Shown: positions 25,084 to 33,984 of the stretch, one piece after another
Position numbering within the stretch: position 1 is the first letter of the stretch
Layout of the letters: each line of letters opens with the position of its first letter
Source of the DNA: Mucilaginibacter sp. L196
GTDB taxonomy: Bacteria > Bacteroidota > Bacteroidia > Sphingobacteriales > Sphingobacteriaceae
Direction: 5' to 3'
Assembly: GCF_009765905.1 (NCBI RefSeq)
Contig: NZ_LMUO01000019.1
Location: 296,303 to 360,302, forward strand
Length of the DNA: 64,000 nucleotides
Position numbers and translations under genes: made by a program
The notes under the pieces: model-generated
Told to the model about the DNA's origin: nothing
Databases searched by the model: none
Seen by the model: only the letters and a program-made list of their open reading frames with translations

Positions 25084-25166
25084 TTTTGTTTGTTTATGTT
25101 AATTTCCCTTGTTTGTAAAACTATTCTACAGTTTTCAACACCACGGGATGAGCATTTGTTTTTTAA

Positions 25167-25174
25167 TAACTTTG
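25167..25174 (+). promoter_or_regulatory. -7 box TAACTTTG for dnaE
   Basis: Perfect TAnnTTTG box 32 bases upstream of the ATG at 25207, so the start would be near 25181. No well-spaced TTG -33 box is seen. Confidence 0.6.
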
Positions 25175-25206
25175 TATTTCGCCATAAAATTTATTAGTTT
25201 ACCATT

Positions 25207-28200
25207 ATGCCCGATTTTTCGCACTTACACGTACATACCCAATTTTCGTTACTCGACGGCGCCGCCGATATAGGTAAACTATACAAAAAAGCCGCTGCCG
25301 ATGGCATGAAAGCCCTGGCCATTACCGACCACGGCAATATGTTTGGCGCGTTTAAGTTTGTGGCCGAAGCTGGTAAACACAACGTAAAACCCATAGTAGG
25401 CTGCGAGCTATATGTGGTTGCGGATCGGCACAAAAAACAATTTACCAAGGAGAAAAGAGACATCAGGCATCACCAGCTTTTACTGGCTAAAAATGCTGAG
25501 GGCTATAAAAACCTGGTAAAACTATGTTCATTTGGATACATGGAAGGCCTTTACAGCAAATGGCCCCGTGTTGATAAGGAACTGATATTAAAATACCACA
25601 AAGGCTTAATTGCTACTACTTGTTGTATAGGTGCATCGGTACCGCAAGCCATTTTGCGCAAAACCGAGGATGAAGCCGAAGCAGAATTTAAATGGTGGCT
25701 GGATTTGTTTGGCGAGGATTATTACATCGAACTACAGCGCCATGATATACCTGAGCAGCATACGGTAAATGCCGTATTGCTCAAATACGCTAAGAAATAT
25801 AATGTAAAAGTGATTTGCTCTAATGATTCGCACTACGTGGATCAGCAGGACTCGAATGCGCATGATATTTTGTTGTGTGTGAATACCGGCGATATGCAGA
25901 GCACGCCAATTGCTACCGATGAAGAAGGCGGCAAGGGTTATCGTTTCGGCTTCCCTAATGACCAGTTTTATTTTAAAACACAGTCGGAAATGGGCAAGCT
26001 GTTTAATGACTTGCCTGAATCATTAGATAACACCAACGAGATTGTTGATAAGGTAGATGTATTGAAGTTGAAGCGGGATATTTTACTGCCCAACTTCGTT
26101 ATCCCGCCTGAGTTTAAGATCCACAGCGATATGACCCCTGATTCGGATACGCTGAACCAGTGGGAATACCTGAAGCACCTTACATTTTTAGGCGCTAAGG
26201 AACGCTATGTGGATATATCGCCGGAGGCAGAAGAACGCATCAATTTTGAGTTGTTTACCATTCGTACTATGGGTTTCGCGGGCTACTTTTTAATTGTAGC
26301 CGATTTCATCAAGGCGGGCCGTGATATGGGCGTGTTTATTGGTCCGGGCCGTGGTTCAGCGGCGGGTTCGGTGGTGGCCTATTGTATCGGTATCACCAAT
26401 ATCGATCCGCTAAAATATAATTTACTATTCGAAAGGTTCCTGAACCCTGACCGTAAGTCGATGCCCGATATTGATACGGATTTTGACGATGCGGGCAGGC
26501 AAAAAGTTATTGATTATGTAGTTGAAAAATACGGTAAGAACCAGGTAGCGCAGATCATCACCTATGGTTCGATGGCGGCGCGTACCAGTATACAGGACGT
26601 AGGCCGTGTACTGGATCTGCCGTTATCAGAAGTAACCTTACTGAAGAAATTAGTACCCGATACATTGGGTATCACCTTACAAGGTGCCATAGAGCAAGTA
26701 CCCGAATTACAGGCAATACTTACAGGCAATGACCTTCGTGCAACCGTTTTGCGCGAGGCCGGTAAACTGGAAGGCTCCATCCGTAATACGGGTGTGCATG
26801 CCGCGGGTATCATCATAGCCCCTTATGATTTAACGGATATTGTGCCAGTGGCAGTAGCCAAAGACTCTGACCTGTTGGTTACCCAATACGATGGGCGTGT
26901 GATTGAGGATGCTGGCGTTATCAAGATGGACTTTTTGGGTTTAAAAACCCTGACCATTATTAAGGATGCACTAAGGCTGATCAAACAAAATTATGGCGTT
27001 GTTATAGATATAGATTATATCCCGCTGGATGACGAAAAGACCTTTGAGCTTTATCAAAAAGGCGATACCAACGGTACGTTCCAGTTTGAAAGCGATGGTA
27101 TGCAAATGTATCTGCGCGATTTGAAGCCCGATAAGTTTGAGGATTTGATCGCCATGAACGCGCTTTACCGCCCGGGTCCGATAGAGTACATACCGCTGTT
27201 TATTAAGCGTAAGCATGGTTACGAACCTATAGCGTTCGATTTACCTGATATGGAGGAATACCTGGGCGAAACCTACGGTATTACCGTTTACCAGGAACAG
27301 GTGATGCTTTTATCGCAAAAACTGGCTGGCTTTAGTAAAGGCGATGCCGACGTTTTGCGTAAGGCGATGGGTAAAAAACAAATTGAGGTACTGAATAAAA
27401 TGGAGGCTCAGTTTATGACCGGAGCTACCGCTAAAGGTCACCCCAAAGATAAACTGACCAAGGTTTGGAACGACTGGAAGGCATTTGCCCAATACGCGTT
27501 CAATAAATCGCACTCTACCTGTTATGCTTTCGTGGCGTACCAAACGGCTTACTTAAAAGCGCATTACCCAAGCGAATATATGGCCGCTGTATTGAACAAC
27601 CAGAACAACATGGAAAAGATTACCTTTTTTATGGATGAGTGCCGCCGCATGGGTGTGCATGTTTTGGGGCCTGATGTAAATGAATCTGATTTGGCGTTCG
27701 CGGTGAACAAAAAGGGTGAAATCCGTTTTGGTTTGACAGGGGTGAAAGGTGTAGGTGATAAAGCGGTTGAAGCTATTATTGAGGAACGTGTAGAGCGTGG
27801 CCCCTATACATCTGTTTATGATTTCGCGCAGCGCTCAAACACGAGGAGTGTAAACCGTAAATCGTACGAAAACCTGATTTATGGTGGTGCTTTTGACGGC
27901 ATGGGGTTAAACCGTGCGCAGTTTTTCGCCAAAACAGAGAATGGCATTTTAACGGGTGTTGAACGATTAATTAAATACGCCAACGATTACCAGAATACGC
28001 AAAGTAGCAACCAATCATCTTTATTTGGTGGTTCGATTGCTTCTTATGTTCCGGAGCCTGCAATGCCGGAGTCGGACGAATGGCCGCTGATTGAAAAGCT
28101 GAAATATGAGAAGGATGTTATCGGTATTTACCTTACCGGGCATCCGTTGGATAACTTTAAGCTGGAGATGGAGCGCTATTGCAATACCAACATCAGCGAT

Positions 28201-28800
28201 CTGAAAAATATGCAGAAAGCCCGTAGCGGTGAAGGTGGCGAAGAGATCATGAACGCGTTTAACGAATTGCGCAAGCGTGGTGATATTCGTGTAGGTGGGC
28301 TGGTATCCAACGTTCAACATAAAATGACTAAAAATGGTAAGCCGTTCGGGACTTTTGTTTTGGAGGATTACAAGGAATCGTATGAATTCGCGCTGTTTGG
28401 TGAGGATTATATGAAGTTCAGGTATTTGTTGGTTGATGGTTATTTCCTGCATATAAAAGGTATCATAGAAGAGAAATTCAGGCAGAAGGATAACTGGGAT
28501 ATGAAGATATTAAGCATGAGTCCGCTATCTGAAATGCGCGATAAACTGACGAAATCGCTTACAGTGTGTGTTGATCTGCAATCGTTAAATGATACGTTGT
28601 TAAGCAATATTCAGCAGGCGCTTGATGTGAATATTGAGAAGTACCCGGTTAAGAATTGCTCGCTGCGGTTTTTGGTGAAGGACAGGGAGGATACGATTGT
28701 ACTGGAAGCGATTTCCAAGAGCGTGAAGGTGAACCCGAGTGATGATTTGATGGCTGATATTTTTAGTATTACTAATGTTCAGCCAGTGTTAAATTCGTAA
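25207..28800 (+). CDS. dnaE: DNA polymerase III alpha subunit
   Basis: DnaE is the replicative polymerase core. The 1197-residue protein begins with the PHP domain HLHVHTQFSLLDGA, with AITDHGNMFG following. The polymerase active site is FLNPDRKSMPDIDTDFDD (catalytic Asp residues), preceded by GPGRGSAAGSVVAYCIGI. YRPGPIEYIPLF and GVHAAGIIIAP are further DnaE blocks. The helix-hairpin-helix region and an OB fold (VGGLVSNVQHKMTKNGKPFGTFVLED) lie in the last 300 residues. Length is typical of DnaE1 of Bacteroidota. Because the PHP metal ligands appear intact, it may carry its own proofreading activity, but this is inferred. It is monocistronic with its own -7 box. Confidence 0.97.
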   Translation: MPDFSHLHVHTQFSLLDGAADIGKLYKKAAADGMKALAITDHGNMFGAFKFVAEAGKHNVKPIVGCELYVVADRHKKQFTKEKRDIRHHQLLLAKNAEGYKNLVKLCSFGYMEGLYSKWPRVDKELILKYHKGLIATTCCIGASVPQAILRKTEDEAEAEFKWWLDLFGEDYYIELQRHDIPEQHTVNAVLLKYAKKYNVKVICSNDSHYVDQQDSNAHDILLCVNTGDMQSTPIATDEEGGKGYRFGFPNDQFYFKTQSEMGKLFNDLPESLDNTNEIVDKVDVLKLKRDILLPNFVIPPEFKIHSDMTPDSDTLNQWEYLKHLTFLGAKERYVDISPEAEERINFELFTIRTMGFAGYFLIVADFIKAGRDMGVFIGPGRGSAAGSVVAYCIGITNIDPLKYNLLFERFLNPDRKSMPDIDTDFDDAGRQKVIDYVVEKYGKNQVAQIITYGSMAARTSIQDVGRVLDLPLSEVTLLKKLVPDTLGITLQGAIEQVPELQAILTGNDLRATVLREAGKLEGSIRNTGVHAAGIIIAPYDLTDIVPVAVAKDSDLLVTQYDGRVIEDAGVIKMDFLGLKTLTIIKDALRLIKQNYGVVIDIDYIPLDDEKTFELYQKGDTNGTFQFESDGMQMYLRDLKPDKFEDLIAMNALYRPGPIEYIPLFIKRKHGYEPIAFDLPDMEEYLGETYGITVYQEQVMLLSQKLAGFSKGDADVLRKAMGKKQIEVLNKMEAQFMTGATAKGHPKDKLTKVWNDWKAFAQYAFNKSHSTCYAFVAYQTAYLKAHYPSEYMAAVLNNQNNMEKITFFMDECRRMGVHVLGPDVNESDLAFAVNKKGEIRFGLTGVKGVGDKAVEAIIEERVERGPYTSVYDFAQRSNTRSVNRKSYENLIYGGAFDGMGLNRAQFFAKTENGILTGVERLIKYANDYQNTQSSNQSSLFGGSIASYVPEPAMPESDEWPLIEKLKYEKDVIGIYLTGHPLDNFKLEMERYCNTNISDLKNMQKARSGEGGEEIMNAFNELRKRGDIRVGGLVSNVQHKMTKNGKPFGTFVLEDYKESYEFALFGEDYMKFRYLLVDGYFLHIKGIIEEKFRQKDNWDMKILSMSPLSEMRDKLTKSLTVCVDLQSLNDTLLSNIQQALDVNIEKYPVKNCSLRFLVKDREDTIVLEAISKSVKVNPSDDLMADIFSITNVQPVLNS

Positions 28801-28813
28801 GTGATTTCTTTCT

Positions 28814-28893
28814 GTCATTGCGAGGTACGAAGCAATCACGAACGCTGCATGGTTGCTTTGCTTATGTGCGATTGCTTCGTACCTCGCAATGAC
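28814..28893. repeat. Palindromic repeat, family R1
   Basis: GTCATTGCGAGGTACGAAGC at 28814 pairs with the right arm GCTTCGTACCTCGCAATGAC ending at 28893, an exact 20-base match. It begins 14 bases after the dnaE stop. Confidence 0.9.
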
Positions 28894-28948
28894 AAGGTTC
28901 TATATAACTTGTTAATATTAATATTGTTAAGACTTAAATTCACACCTT

Positions 28949-29983
28949 ATGAAACGATCACTCGCTGTACTCTTGCTGTTTTTTACCACAATTGGGTTTA
29001 GTCAAACTTTGCCGGGTGTATCGGGTGGCGCTCATCTGGCATCTATTGGAAACCTTGCATTGGAATCGGGTGCTGTGATCAATAATTGCGAAATAGGCTA
29101 TCGCGTGCATGGGCGGTTGGATGAAAGCCGGTCGAACGCTGTCATATTTTGCACTTGGTATACAGGTGATGCCGCCGGGGTGGAATCGACCCACCCGTGG
29201 GAGGCTGTGGATACTGCCAAATATTGTTTGATTATCATTGATGCGCTGGGCGATGGCGTGTCTTCTTCGCCATCTAACAGCAAACAACAACATGGTGCCG
29301 ATTTTCCGAGATTTACTATACGCGATATGGTGAACAGCCAGCACAAGCTTTTAACAAACAAACTTCATATTAACCATGTAAAGGCAGTAATGGGCATATC
29401 AATGGGCGGTATACAAACTTTTCAATGGGCGGTAAGCTATCCCGGTTTTATGGATGTGTTGATACCGATTGTGGGTACTCCGCAACCGTCGAGCTTCGAC
29501 CTAATGGTTTATAATACGTTTCGCGAAACGATTGAGGAAAACACGGGCTATGATCATGGCCGGTATAAGATCAATCCGACCATTCCCAATGCAACTATGA
29601 TGCTGGATGTGTTTTTAACAACTCCTGCCGACCGCGTTAAAACAGTTAAAAGAGAAGATGTAGCCAAATGGGTTGCATCCAATAAAACCCGGCATGATCA
29701 GGACTGGAACAATACCGATTATCAACTAAACGCTATTATCAATCATGATATTTCTAAGGATTTTAATAATTCCCTCGAGGAGGCAGCAAAGCATATTAAA
29801 GCTAAAATGCTCATTATTTCATCCTTGCAAGATCACATGGTGAATCCTGCTCCAGCTATGGCGTTTTCAAAGCTGTTGCCTGCCAAACTGATTGTGTTAA
29901 ATGATGATAAGGGCCATCAGGCTCCAAATTTTTTTAACCCTGTTATAAAGGATGCTATAGCTGGGATATTATCGGCACAATAA
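28949..29983 (+). CDS. Exported alpha/beta-hydrolase of the MetX-like superfamily
   Basis: This 344-residue protein begins with a signal peptide (SLAVLLLFFTTIGFSQ). The fold is that of homoserine O-acetyltransferase relatives: WEAVDTAKYCLIIIDALGDGVSSSPSNS, then the nucleophile elbow GISMGG (Ser151), with Asp295 in SLQDHMVNP and His323 in KGHQAP completing a triad. Real MetX is cytosolic and has extra conserved residues that bind homoserine. Because this one is exported and stands alone, away from methionine genes, I think it is a periplasmic esterase or acyl hydrolase, not MetX. A hairpin terminator follows at 30008. Confidence 0.85.
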   Translation: MKRSLAVLLLFFTTIGFSQTLPGVSGGAHLASIGNLALESGAVINNCEIGYRVHGRLDESRSNAVIFCTWYTGDAAGVESTHPWEAVDTAKYCLIIIDALGDGVSSSPSNSKQQHGADFPRFTIRDMVNSQHKLLTNKLHINHVKAVMGISMGGIQTFQWAVSYPGFMDVLIPIVGTPQPSSFDLMVYNTFRETIEENTGYDHGRYKINPTIPNATMMLDVFLTTPADRVKTVKREDVAKWVASNKTRHDQDWNNTDYQLNAIINHDISKDFNNSLEEAAKHIKAKMLIISSLQDHMVNPAPAMAFSKLLPAKLIVLNDDKGHQAPNFFNPVIKDAIAGILSAQ

Positions 29984-30007
29984 TTAGTCAGTATTTTAAT
30001 ATTAGCT

Positions 30008-30037
30008 AAAGCCTCAAGTCGGAAGATTTGGGGCTTT
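30008..30037 (+). terminator. Hairpin terminator after the exported hydrolase gene
   Basis: AAAGCCTCAA (30008-30017) pairs with TTGGGGCTTT (30028-30037) with one G-U pair, followed by TTCTGTTT. Located 25 bases after the stop. Confidence 0.75.
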
Positions 30038-30143
30038 TCTGTTTAAAACTACAGTGTTTAGTATACTCATCCTCATAACAGAACTATTTCGGCAAGCGCT
30101 TGTTCATCTGAAAGATAATTAACGACATTATAAAAATCTAAAT

Positions 30144-30644
30144 ATGAAACTTTCAGTCAAATTACTTTTAATCGCTTTGTGCGTTGCTGGTAGCACTGCT
30201 ACCTATGCCCAAACTGCAACGCCTGGCGACAAGGCTTTTGTAGCCAAAGTATCACAAGGCGGGATGTACGAGGTTGCAGCCGGCCGTGTAGCGATTACCA
30301 AAGGCACTAAACAAGATATCCGCGATTTTGCTACTGCCGAGGTGCATGACCATGTGCTTGTGGGTGCTAAATTGAAAAAGCTATCAGCAGAGGCTGGTAT
30401 TACTTTTTCGTCTGAACCTAATGCTGAGTTTTCTGCAAAATTGAAACACCTGTCTTCGCTTTCAGGTTTGGCGTTTGATGAGGAATACCTTTCTGAGATG
30501 GGAACGATTCATGATATGGATGGCGCGGCATTTGCCAAGGAAGCTACCAATGGCGGTACAGCTGCTTTCCGTGCTTTTGGTGCGGAAACCCACCGGATAG
30601 TTTTGCGCCACATTGGCGCCATTAAGGCAATTCCGGCTAACTAA
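30144..30644 (+). CDS. DUF4142 family exported protein
   Basis: This 166-residue protein has a signal peptide ending TYAQ (about residue 23). The DUF4142 four-helix pattern is clear: DKAFVAKVSQGGMYEVAAGRVAITKGTKQDIRDFA, then MTxEHDH-type HDHVLVGAKLKKLSAEAGITF, FDEEYLSEMGTIHDMDGAAFAKEATNG and HRIVLRHIGAIKAI. The fold resembles ferritin-like bundles, but no set of metal ligands is obvious. Members are often stress-induced and periplasmic. It is monocistronic, with a strong hairpin after its stop. Confidence 0.9.
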   Translation: MKLSVKLLLIALCVAGSTATYAQTATPGDKAFVAKVSQGGMYEVAAGRVAITKGTKQDIRDFATAEVHDHVLVGAKLKKLSAEAGITFSSEPNAEFSAKLKHLSSLSGLAFDEEYLSEMGTIHDMDGAAFAKEATNGGTAAFRAFGAETHRIVLRHIGAIKAIPAN

Positions 30645-30658
30645 CAGTTAGTACAGAT

Positions 30659-30700
30659 TAAGAAAGGCTGCTACTAAATTAATAGTGACAGCCTTTCTTA
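30659..30700. terminator. 12-bp hairpin, bidirectional terminator
   Basis: TAAGAAAGGCTG (30659-30670) pairs with CAGCCTTTCTTA (30689-30700); the inner bases can pair further. It lies between the convergent DUF4142 and hydrolase genes and has A and T runs on both sides. Confidence 0.75.
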
Positions 30701-30723
30701 TGCAGATAATCCTGATTAAGAAT

Positions 30724-31545
30724 TTACGATCTAATAAACTCCAGTAAATCCTTATTTATAGTTGCTGCCTCTGTAGCTGGCATGCCATGTGGAAAGCCTG
30801 GGTATGAGATCAGCTTACCGTTTTTCAATAGCTTTACGGCCTTTGCTCCTGAAATAGGGAAGGGGACGATCTGGTCGTCTTCTCCATGTAAAACAAGTAC
30901 AGGAATATCCACGCTTTTCAGGTCTTCTGTAAAATCAGTTTCTGAAAAAGCTTTGATGCCCTCAACATGCGCTTTTACGCCGCCCATCATTCCTTGTCGC
31001 CACCAGTTTTTTCTTATACCTACTGATATTTTCGCACCCTCGCGGTTATAACCATAAAAAGGGATGGTAAAATCTTCAAAATATTGTGCCCTGTTAAAAG
31101 CAGTACCCTCACGGATCTCATCAAAAACCGACATCGGAACGCCATCCGGGTTAGTTGCAGATTGTACCATTATCGGTGTAACCGCACTGATCAATACGGC
31201 TTTGGCTACACGGCCTTTTCCATGTTTAGCAGCATAATGAATAACTTCGCCACCACCTGTTGAGTGGCCGATGTGTATGGCGTCTTTCAAATCAAGAAAT
31301 GTGGTAAGCTCGGCTACATCTGCCGCGTAAGTATCCATGTCATGTCCATCTGATGACTGGCTGGATCTTCCATGTCCACGGCGATCATGTGCGATAACCC
31401 TGTATCCATGCTGAAGGAAAAACATCATCTGGGCATCCCAGTCATCACCGGATAATGGCCAGCCATGATGAAAAACAAGTGGTTGGCCTGTTCCCCAGTC
31501 CTTATAATAGATTTCGGTTCCGTCTTTTACTGTAATTGTGCTCAT
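30724..31545 (-). CDS. Alpha/beta-hydrolase, cofactor-free haloperoxidase/esterase type
   Basis: This 273-residue cytosolic enzyme has the haloperoxidase-type pattern: oxyanion motif HHGWPLSGDDW, then HDRRGHGRSSQ, nucleophile elbow GHSTGGGE (Ser95), acid Asp224 in HGEDDQIVPF and base His253 in FPHGMPATE. Members hydrolyse esters and can make peracids from carboxylic acids and hydrogen peroxide, which gave them the name non-haem chloroperoxidase. The natural substrate is unknown. Start ATG at 31545. It is convergent with DUF4142 and lies on the other side of a repeat cluster from the reductase/AraC pair. Confidence 0.9.
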   Translation of the reverse strand: MSTITVKDGTEIYYKDWGTGQPLVFHHGWPLSGDDWDAQMMFFLQHGYRVIAHDRRGHGRSSQSSDGHDMDTYAADVAELTTFLDLKDAIHIGHSTGGGEVIHYAAKHGKGRVAKAVLISAVTPIMVQSATNPDGVPMSVFDEIREGTAFNRAQYFEDFTIPFYGYNREGAKISVGIRKNWWRQGMMGGVKAHVEGIKAFSETDFTEDLKSVDIPVLVLHGEDDQIVPFPISGAKAVKLLKNGKLISYPGFPHGMPATEAATINKDLLEFIRS

Positions 31546-31705
31546 AGGTGTTTGTTTATGATGATTAATAAATGAGTATCAGTTGTTTTGAAAAGTTTAG
31601 GGGGAGGAGACCTAAAAGTAGAAAATAAAAAGCTGATATATTAACATTTAAGAGTAAAAGGTGTTTTCGATTATTGATATTCGTTAAGACTGCCGGGCGA
31701 TGTTG

Positions 31706-31764
31706 ACTCACCCGACTACGCTGCGCTGGTCGACCTCTCTTCGCCTGCGGCGGAAAGAGGTCGA
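31706..31764. repeat. Repeat family R4, half element
   Basis: Contains ACTCACCCGACTACGCTGCG and TTCGCCTGCGGCGGAAAGAG; related to the right half of the full palindrome at 33792-33953 and to 35690-35748. Confidence 0.75.
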
Positions 31765-31781
31765 GATAATCTAAACACCTT

Positions 31782-31854
31782 GTCATTCTGAGCATAGCGA
31801 AGAATCTGTACAGTGTAAACAATTATACAGATTCTTCGCTATGCTCAGAATGAC
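31782..31854. repeat. Palindromic repeat, family R2
   Basis: GTCATTCTGAGCATAGCGAA at 31782 pairs with TTCGCTATGCTCAGAATGAC ending at 31854, an exact 20-base match round a short centre with ATCTGTACAG and ATACAGAT. Confidence 0.9.
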
Positions 31855-31942
31855 AATTTTTTTGGCTACAACAATAGTTGATTCGGCTACTTTTGCTCTT
31901 TTGGTGATGCGCAACTTTGTATCATCAAAACAAATTGAAACA

Positions 31943-32830
31943 ATGAAAATTATAGTAACAGGTTCATTAGGACACATTAGCAAGCCATTGACAGAAGAAT
32001 TAGTGGCAAAAGGGCATACGGTTATAGTTGTTAGCAGTAATCCTGATAAACAAATAGACATTGAAGCTTTAGGTGCTACCGCGGCCATAGGTACATTGGC
32101 AGATGTTGATTTTTTGACAGTTACTTTTACAGGTGCTGATGCGGTATATACCATGGTTCCGCCTAATTACGCGGCTGCGGATATGATGGCTTATTGCAAA
32201 GAAACAGGTGAAAACTTTGCCGAAGCTGTCGAAAAGTCGGGTGTTAAGCGGGTGGTTCACCTGAGCAGTATCGGGGCACATATGGAGAAGGATTCCGGCC
32301 TGATTTTAGCGCATCGGCAGGTGGAAACTATTTTGGACAAGTTATCGAATGTTGCCATTACATTTATGCGCCCTTCGGGTTTCTATTACAATTTATTGGG
32401 CTTTATACCGATGATAAAAAATACAGGTGTAATTACTGCGAATTATGGTGCGGATGATATGCTGATATGGGTCTCACCAGTAGATATAGCTGCTGCGGTT
32501 GCTGATGAACTGGAAATTCCGCTTACCGGCCACAAGGTACGTTATGTAGCGAGCGATGAATTAACGGGTAACGAAACGGCAAGTATTTTAGGTATAGCGA
32601 TTGGCAAGCCGGATTTGAAATGGATATTAATATCCGACGAAGAAAGACAGCGCCAGTTAGAAGCGGTAGGCTTAAAGCCTACAATGGCTCATGGTTTGGT
32701 TGAAATGTTCTCCAGTCAGCATAACGGTGCATTGGCTGAGGATTTTTACTGCAACTGGCCCAAAGTGATGGGTAAAGTAAAAATGGCCGACTACGCCAAA
32801 GAATTTGCTGCCATCTACAATCAAAAATAA
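31943..32830 (+). CDS. NmrA-like NAD(P)-binding reductase (atypical SDR)
   Basis: I place the start at the ATG at 31943, giving MKIIVTGSLGHISKPLTEEL, a normal Rossmann start; the frame runs further upstream into an R2 repeat. The glycine motif is TGSLGHIS, and VSSNPDK marks the end of the second strand. VKRVVHLSSIGAHME and FMRPSGFYYNLLGFI are typical of NmrA/QOR2-type atypical SDRs, which lack the YxxxK site and often act as redox sensors or quinone reductases. The AraC gene follows after 12 bases, so the two probably form an operon and the regulator may control the reductase. Confidence 0.9.
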   Translation: MKIIVTGSLGHISKPLTEELVAKGHTVIVVSSNPDKQIDIEALGATAAIGTLADVDFLTVTFTGADAVYTMVPPNYAAADMMAYCKETGENFAEAVEKSGVKRVVHLSSIGAHMEKDSGLILAHRQVETILDKLSNVAITFMRPSGFYYNLLGFIPMIKNTGVITANYGADDMLIWVSPVDIAAAVADELEIPLTGHKVRYVASDELTGNETASILGIAIGKPDLKWILISDEERQRQLEAVGLKPTMAHGLVEMFSSQHNGALAEDFYCNWPKVMGKVKMADYAKEFAAIYNQK

Positions 32831-32842
32831 CTATATTGTATC

Positions 32843-33763
32843 ATGGCAAATGCACAACCTCACCGGATCAAAACCATCAGTGAATATCACCAGGTTATGG
32901 GGCTCCCAAAGCCGGAGCACCCGCTGATCAGTGTGATCAATTTTGAGTCGATTAAGCGTTTGCCGTATGATGAATCCATAAGTATAGTATTTGATTTTTA
33001 TTCCATCTCGCTTAAAAGGGATTTTAATGGTAAGATGAAATACGGGCAGCAGGAATATGATTTTGATGAGGGGATTATGTTTTTTATTTCACCCGGGCAG
33101 GTATTCGGGATGGAGATTGATAAAGGCATTGAGCTAACACATTCGGGATGGTTGTTACTTGTTCATCCCGATTTTTTATGGAATACCTCATTGGCTAAAA
33201 CCATGAAACAGTATGAATATTTTAATTACTCAGTACATGAGGCCTTGTTTCTATCTGAAAAAGAAGAAACAACTATTATAGGTATGATGCAAAGCATGGA
33301 GCAGGAATATCGGTCTAACATTGATAAATTCAGTCAGACTATTATTATCGCTCAACTAGAATTATTACTGTCTTATGCGGAACGATTTTATCAGCGGCAA
33401 TTTATCACCCGGAAAATAGCTAACCATCAAATTCTAAACCGACTGGAAGAAGTTTTGACGGAGTATTTTAACAGCGATACTTTATTGAAAAGAGGGTTGC
33501 CTACTGTGCAATATATTGCCGAAATCTTGAATATATCGCCCAGTTATTTAAGCGGATCATTAAAAATGCTGACAGGGCAAAGCACACAACAGCATATACA
33601 TGATAAGCTGATTGAAAAAGCGAAAGAGAAGCTATCTACCACTAGTTTATCCGTAAGTGAGATTGCTTATGAGTTGGGGTTTGAGCATTCGCAGTCGTTT
33701 AGTAAGTTGTTTAAAACGAAGACGGAGCTTTCGCCTTTGGAGTTTAGAGCTTCGTTTAATTGA
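32843..33763 (+). CDS. AraC-family transcriptional regulator
   Basis: This 306-residue protein has an N-terminal cupin-like sensing domain (about 30-170, with YGQQEYDFDEGIMFFISPGQVFGM) and a C-terminal double helix-turn-helix (about 205-306). The first helix-turn-helix is PTVQYIAEILNISPSYLSGSLKMLTG; the second contains LSVSEIAYELGFEHSQSFSKLFKTKTELSPLEFR, the AraC signature. It follows the NmrA-type reductase gene by 12 bases and likely regulates that promoter. The inducer is unknown. Confidence 0.93.
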   Translation: MANAQPHRIKTISEYHQVMGLPKPEHPLISVINFESIKRLPYDESISIVFDFYSISLKRDFNGKMKYGQQEYDFDEGIMFFISPGQVFGMEIDKGIELTHSGWLLLVHPDFLWNTSLAKTMKQYEYFNYSVHEALFLSEKEETTIIGMMQSMEQEYRSNIDKFSQTIIIAQLELLLSYAERFYQRQFITRKIANHQILNRLEEVLTEYFNSDTLLKRGLPTVQYIAEILNISPSYLSGSLKMLTGQSTQQHIHDKLIEKAKEKLSTTSLSVSEIAYELGFEHSQSFSKLFKTKTELSPLEFRASFN

Positions 33764-33791
33764 TTTATACTGGCAAACAAAGCAATCTTTT

Positions 33792-33953
33792 TACCCTCTT
33801 TCCGGCTTGCCGGAGAGAGGGTCGAACAGCGTAGCGCATTCGGGGTGAGTAAACTATGCGTCACGCATTTGCGCTAATGTCGCTCGTATAATTACTCACC
33901 CGGTCTTTGCTTCGCTCGACCACCCTCTCTTCGCCTGCGGCGGAAAGAGGGTA
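33792..33953. repeat. Full palindrome, family R4
   Basis: Left arm TACCCTCTTTCCGGCTTGCC and right arm ending GGCGGAAAGAGGGTA pair imperfectly; the inner words GGGGTGAGTAA and TTACTCACCC pair exactly. About 162 bases, the longest copy of R4. It fills the gap between the AraC gene and the convergent LMF-like gene. Confidence 0.8.
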
Positions 33954-33984
33954 GAAAACAGCATGAAAATATGTTGCCCATTAT

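Larger units (their letters stand above)
31546..31942. other. Divergent intergenic region of 397 bases with repeats R4 and R2
   Basis: Between the divergent hydrolase and NmrA-type genes. It contains an R4 half element (31706-31764), an R2 palindrome (31782-31854) and, close to the reductase gene, a promoter-like CAACTTTG at 31912-31919. No gene is seen. Confidence 0.7.

Noticed and set aside
28814..28893. Direct/inverted repeat arrays that could suggest CRISPR
   Set aside because: The repeats are palindromes scattered singly between genes many kilobases apart, without regular spacers or cas genes.
31565..32154. Minus-strand frames 31565-31822 and 31783-32154 beside the NmrA-type gene
   Set aside because: They are mostly translated repeat sequence (R4 and R2) and overlap the real gene.
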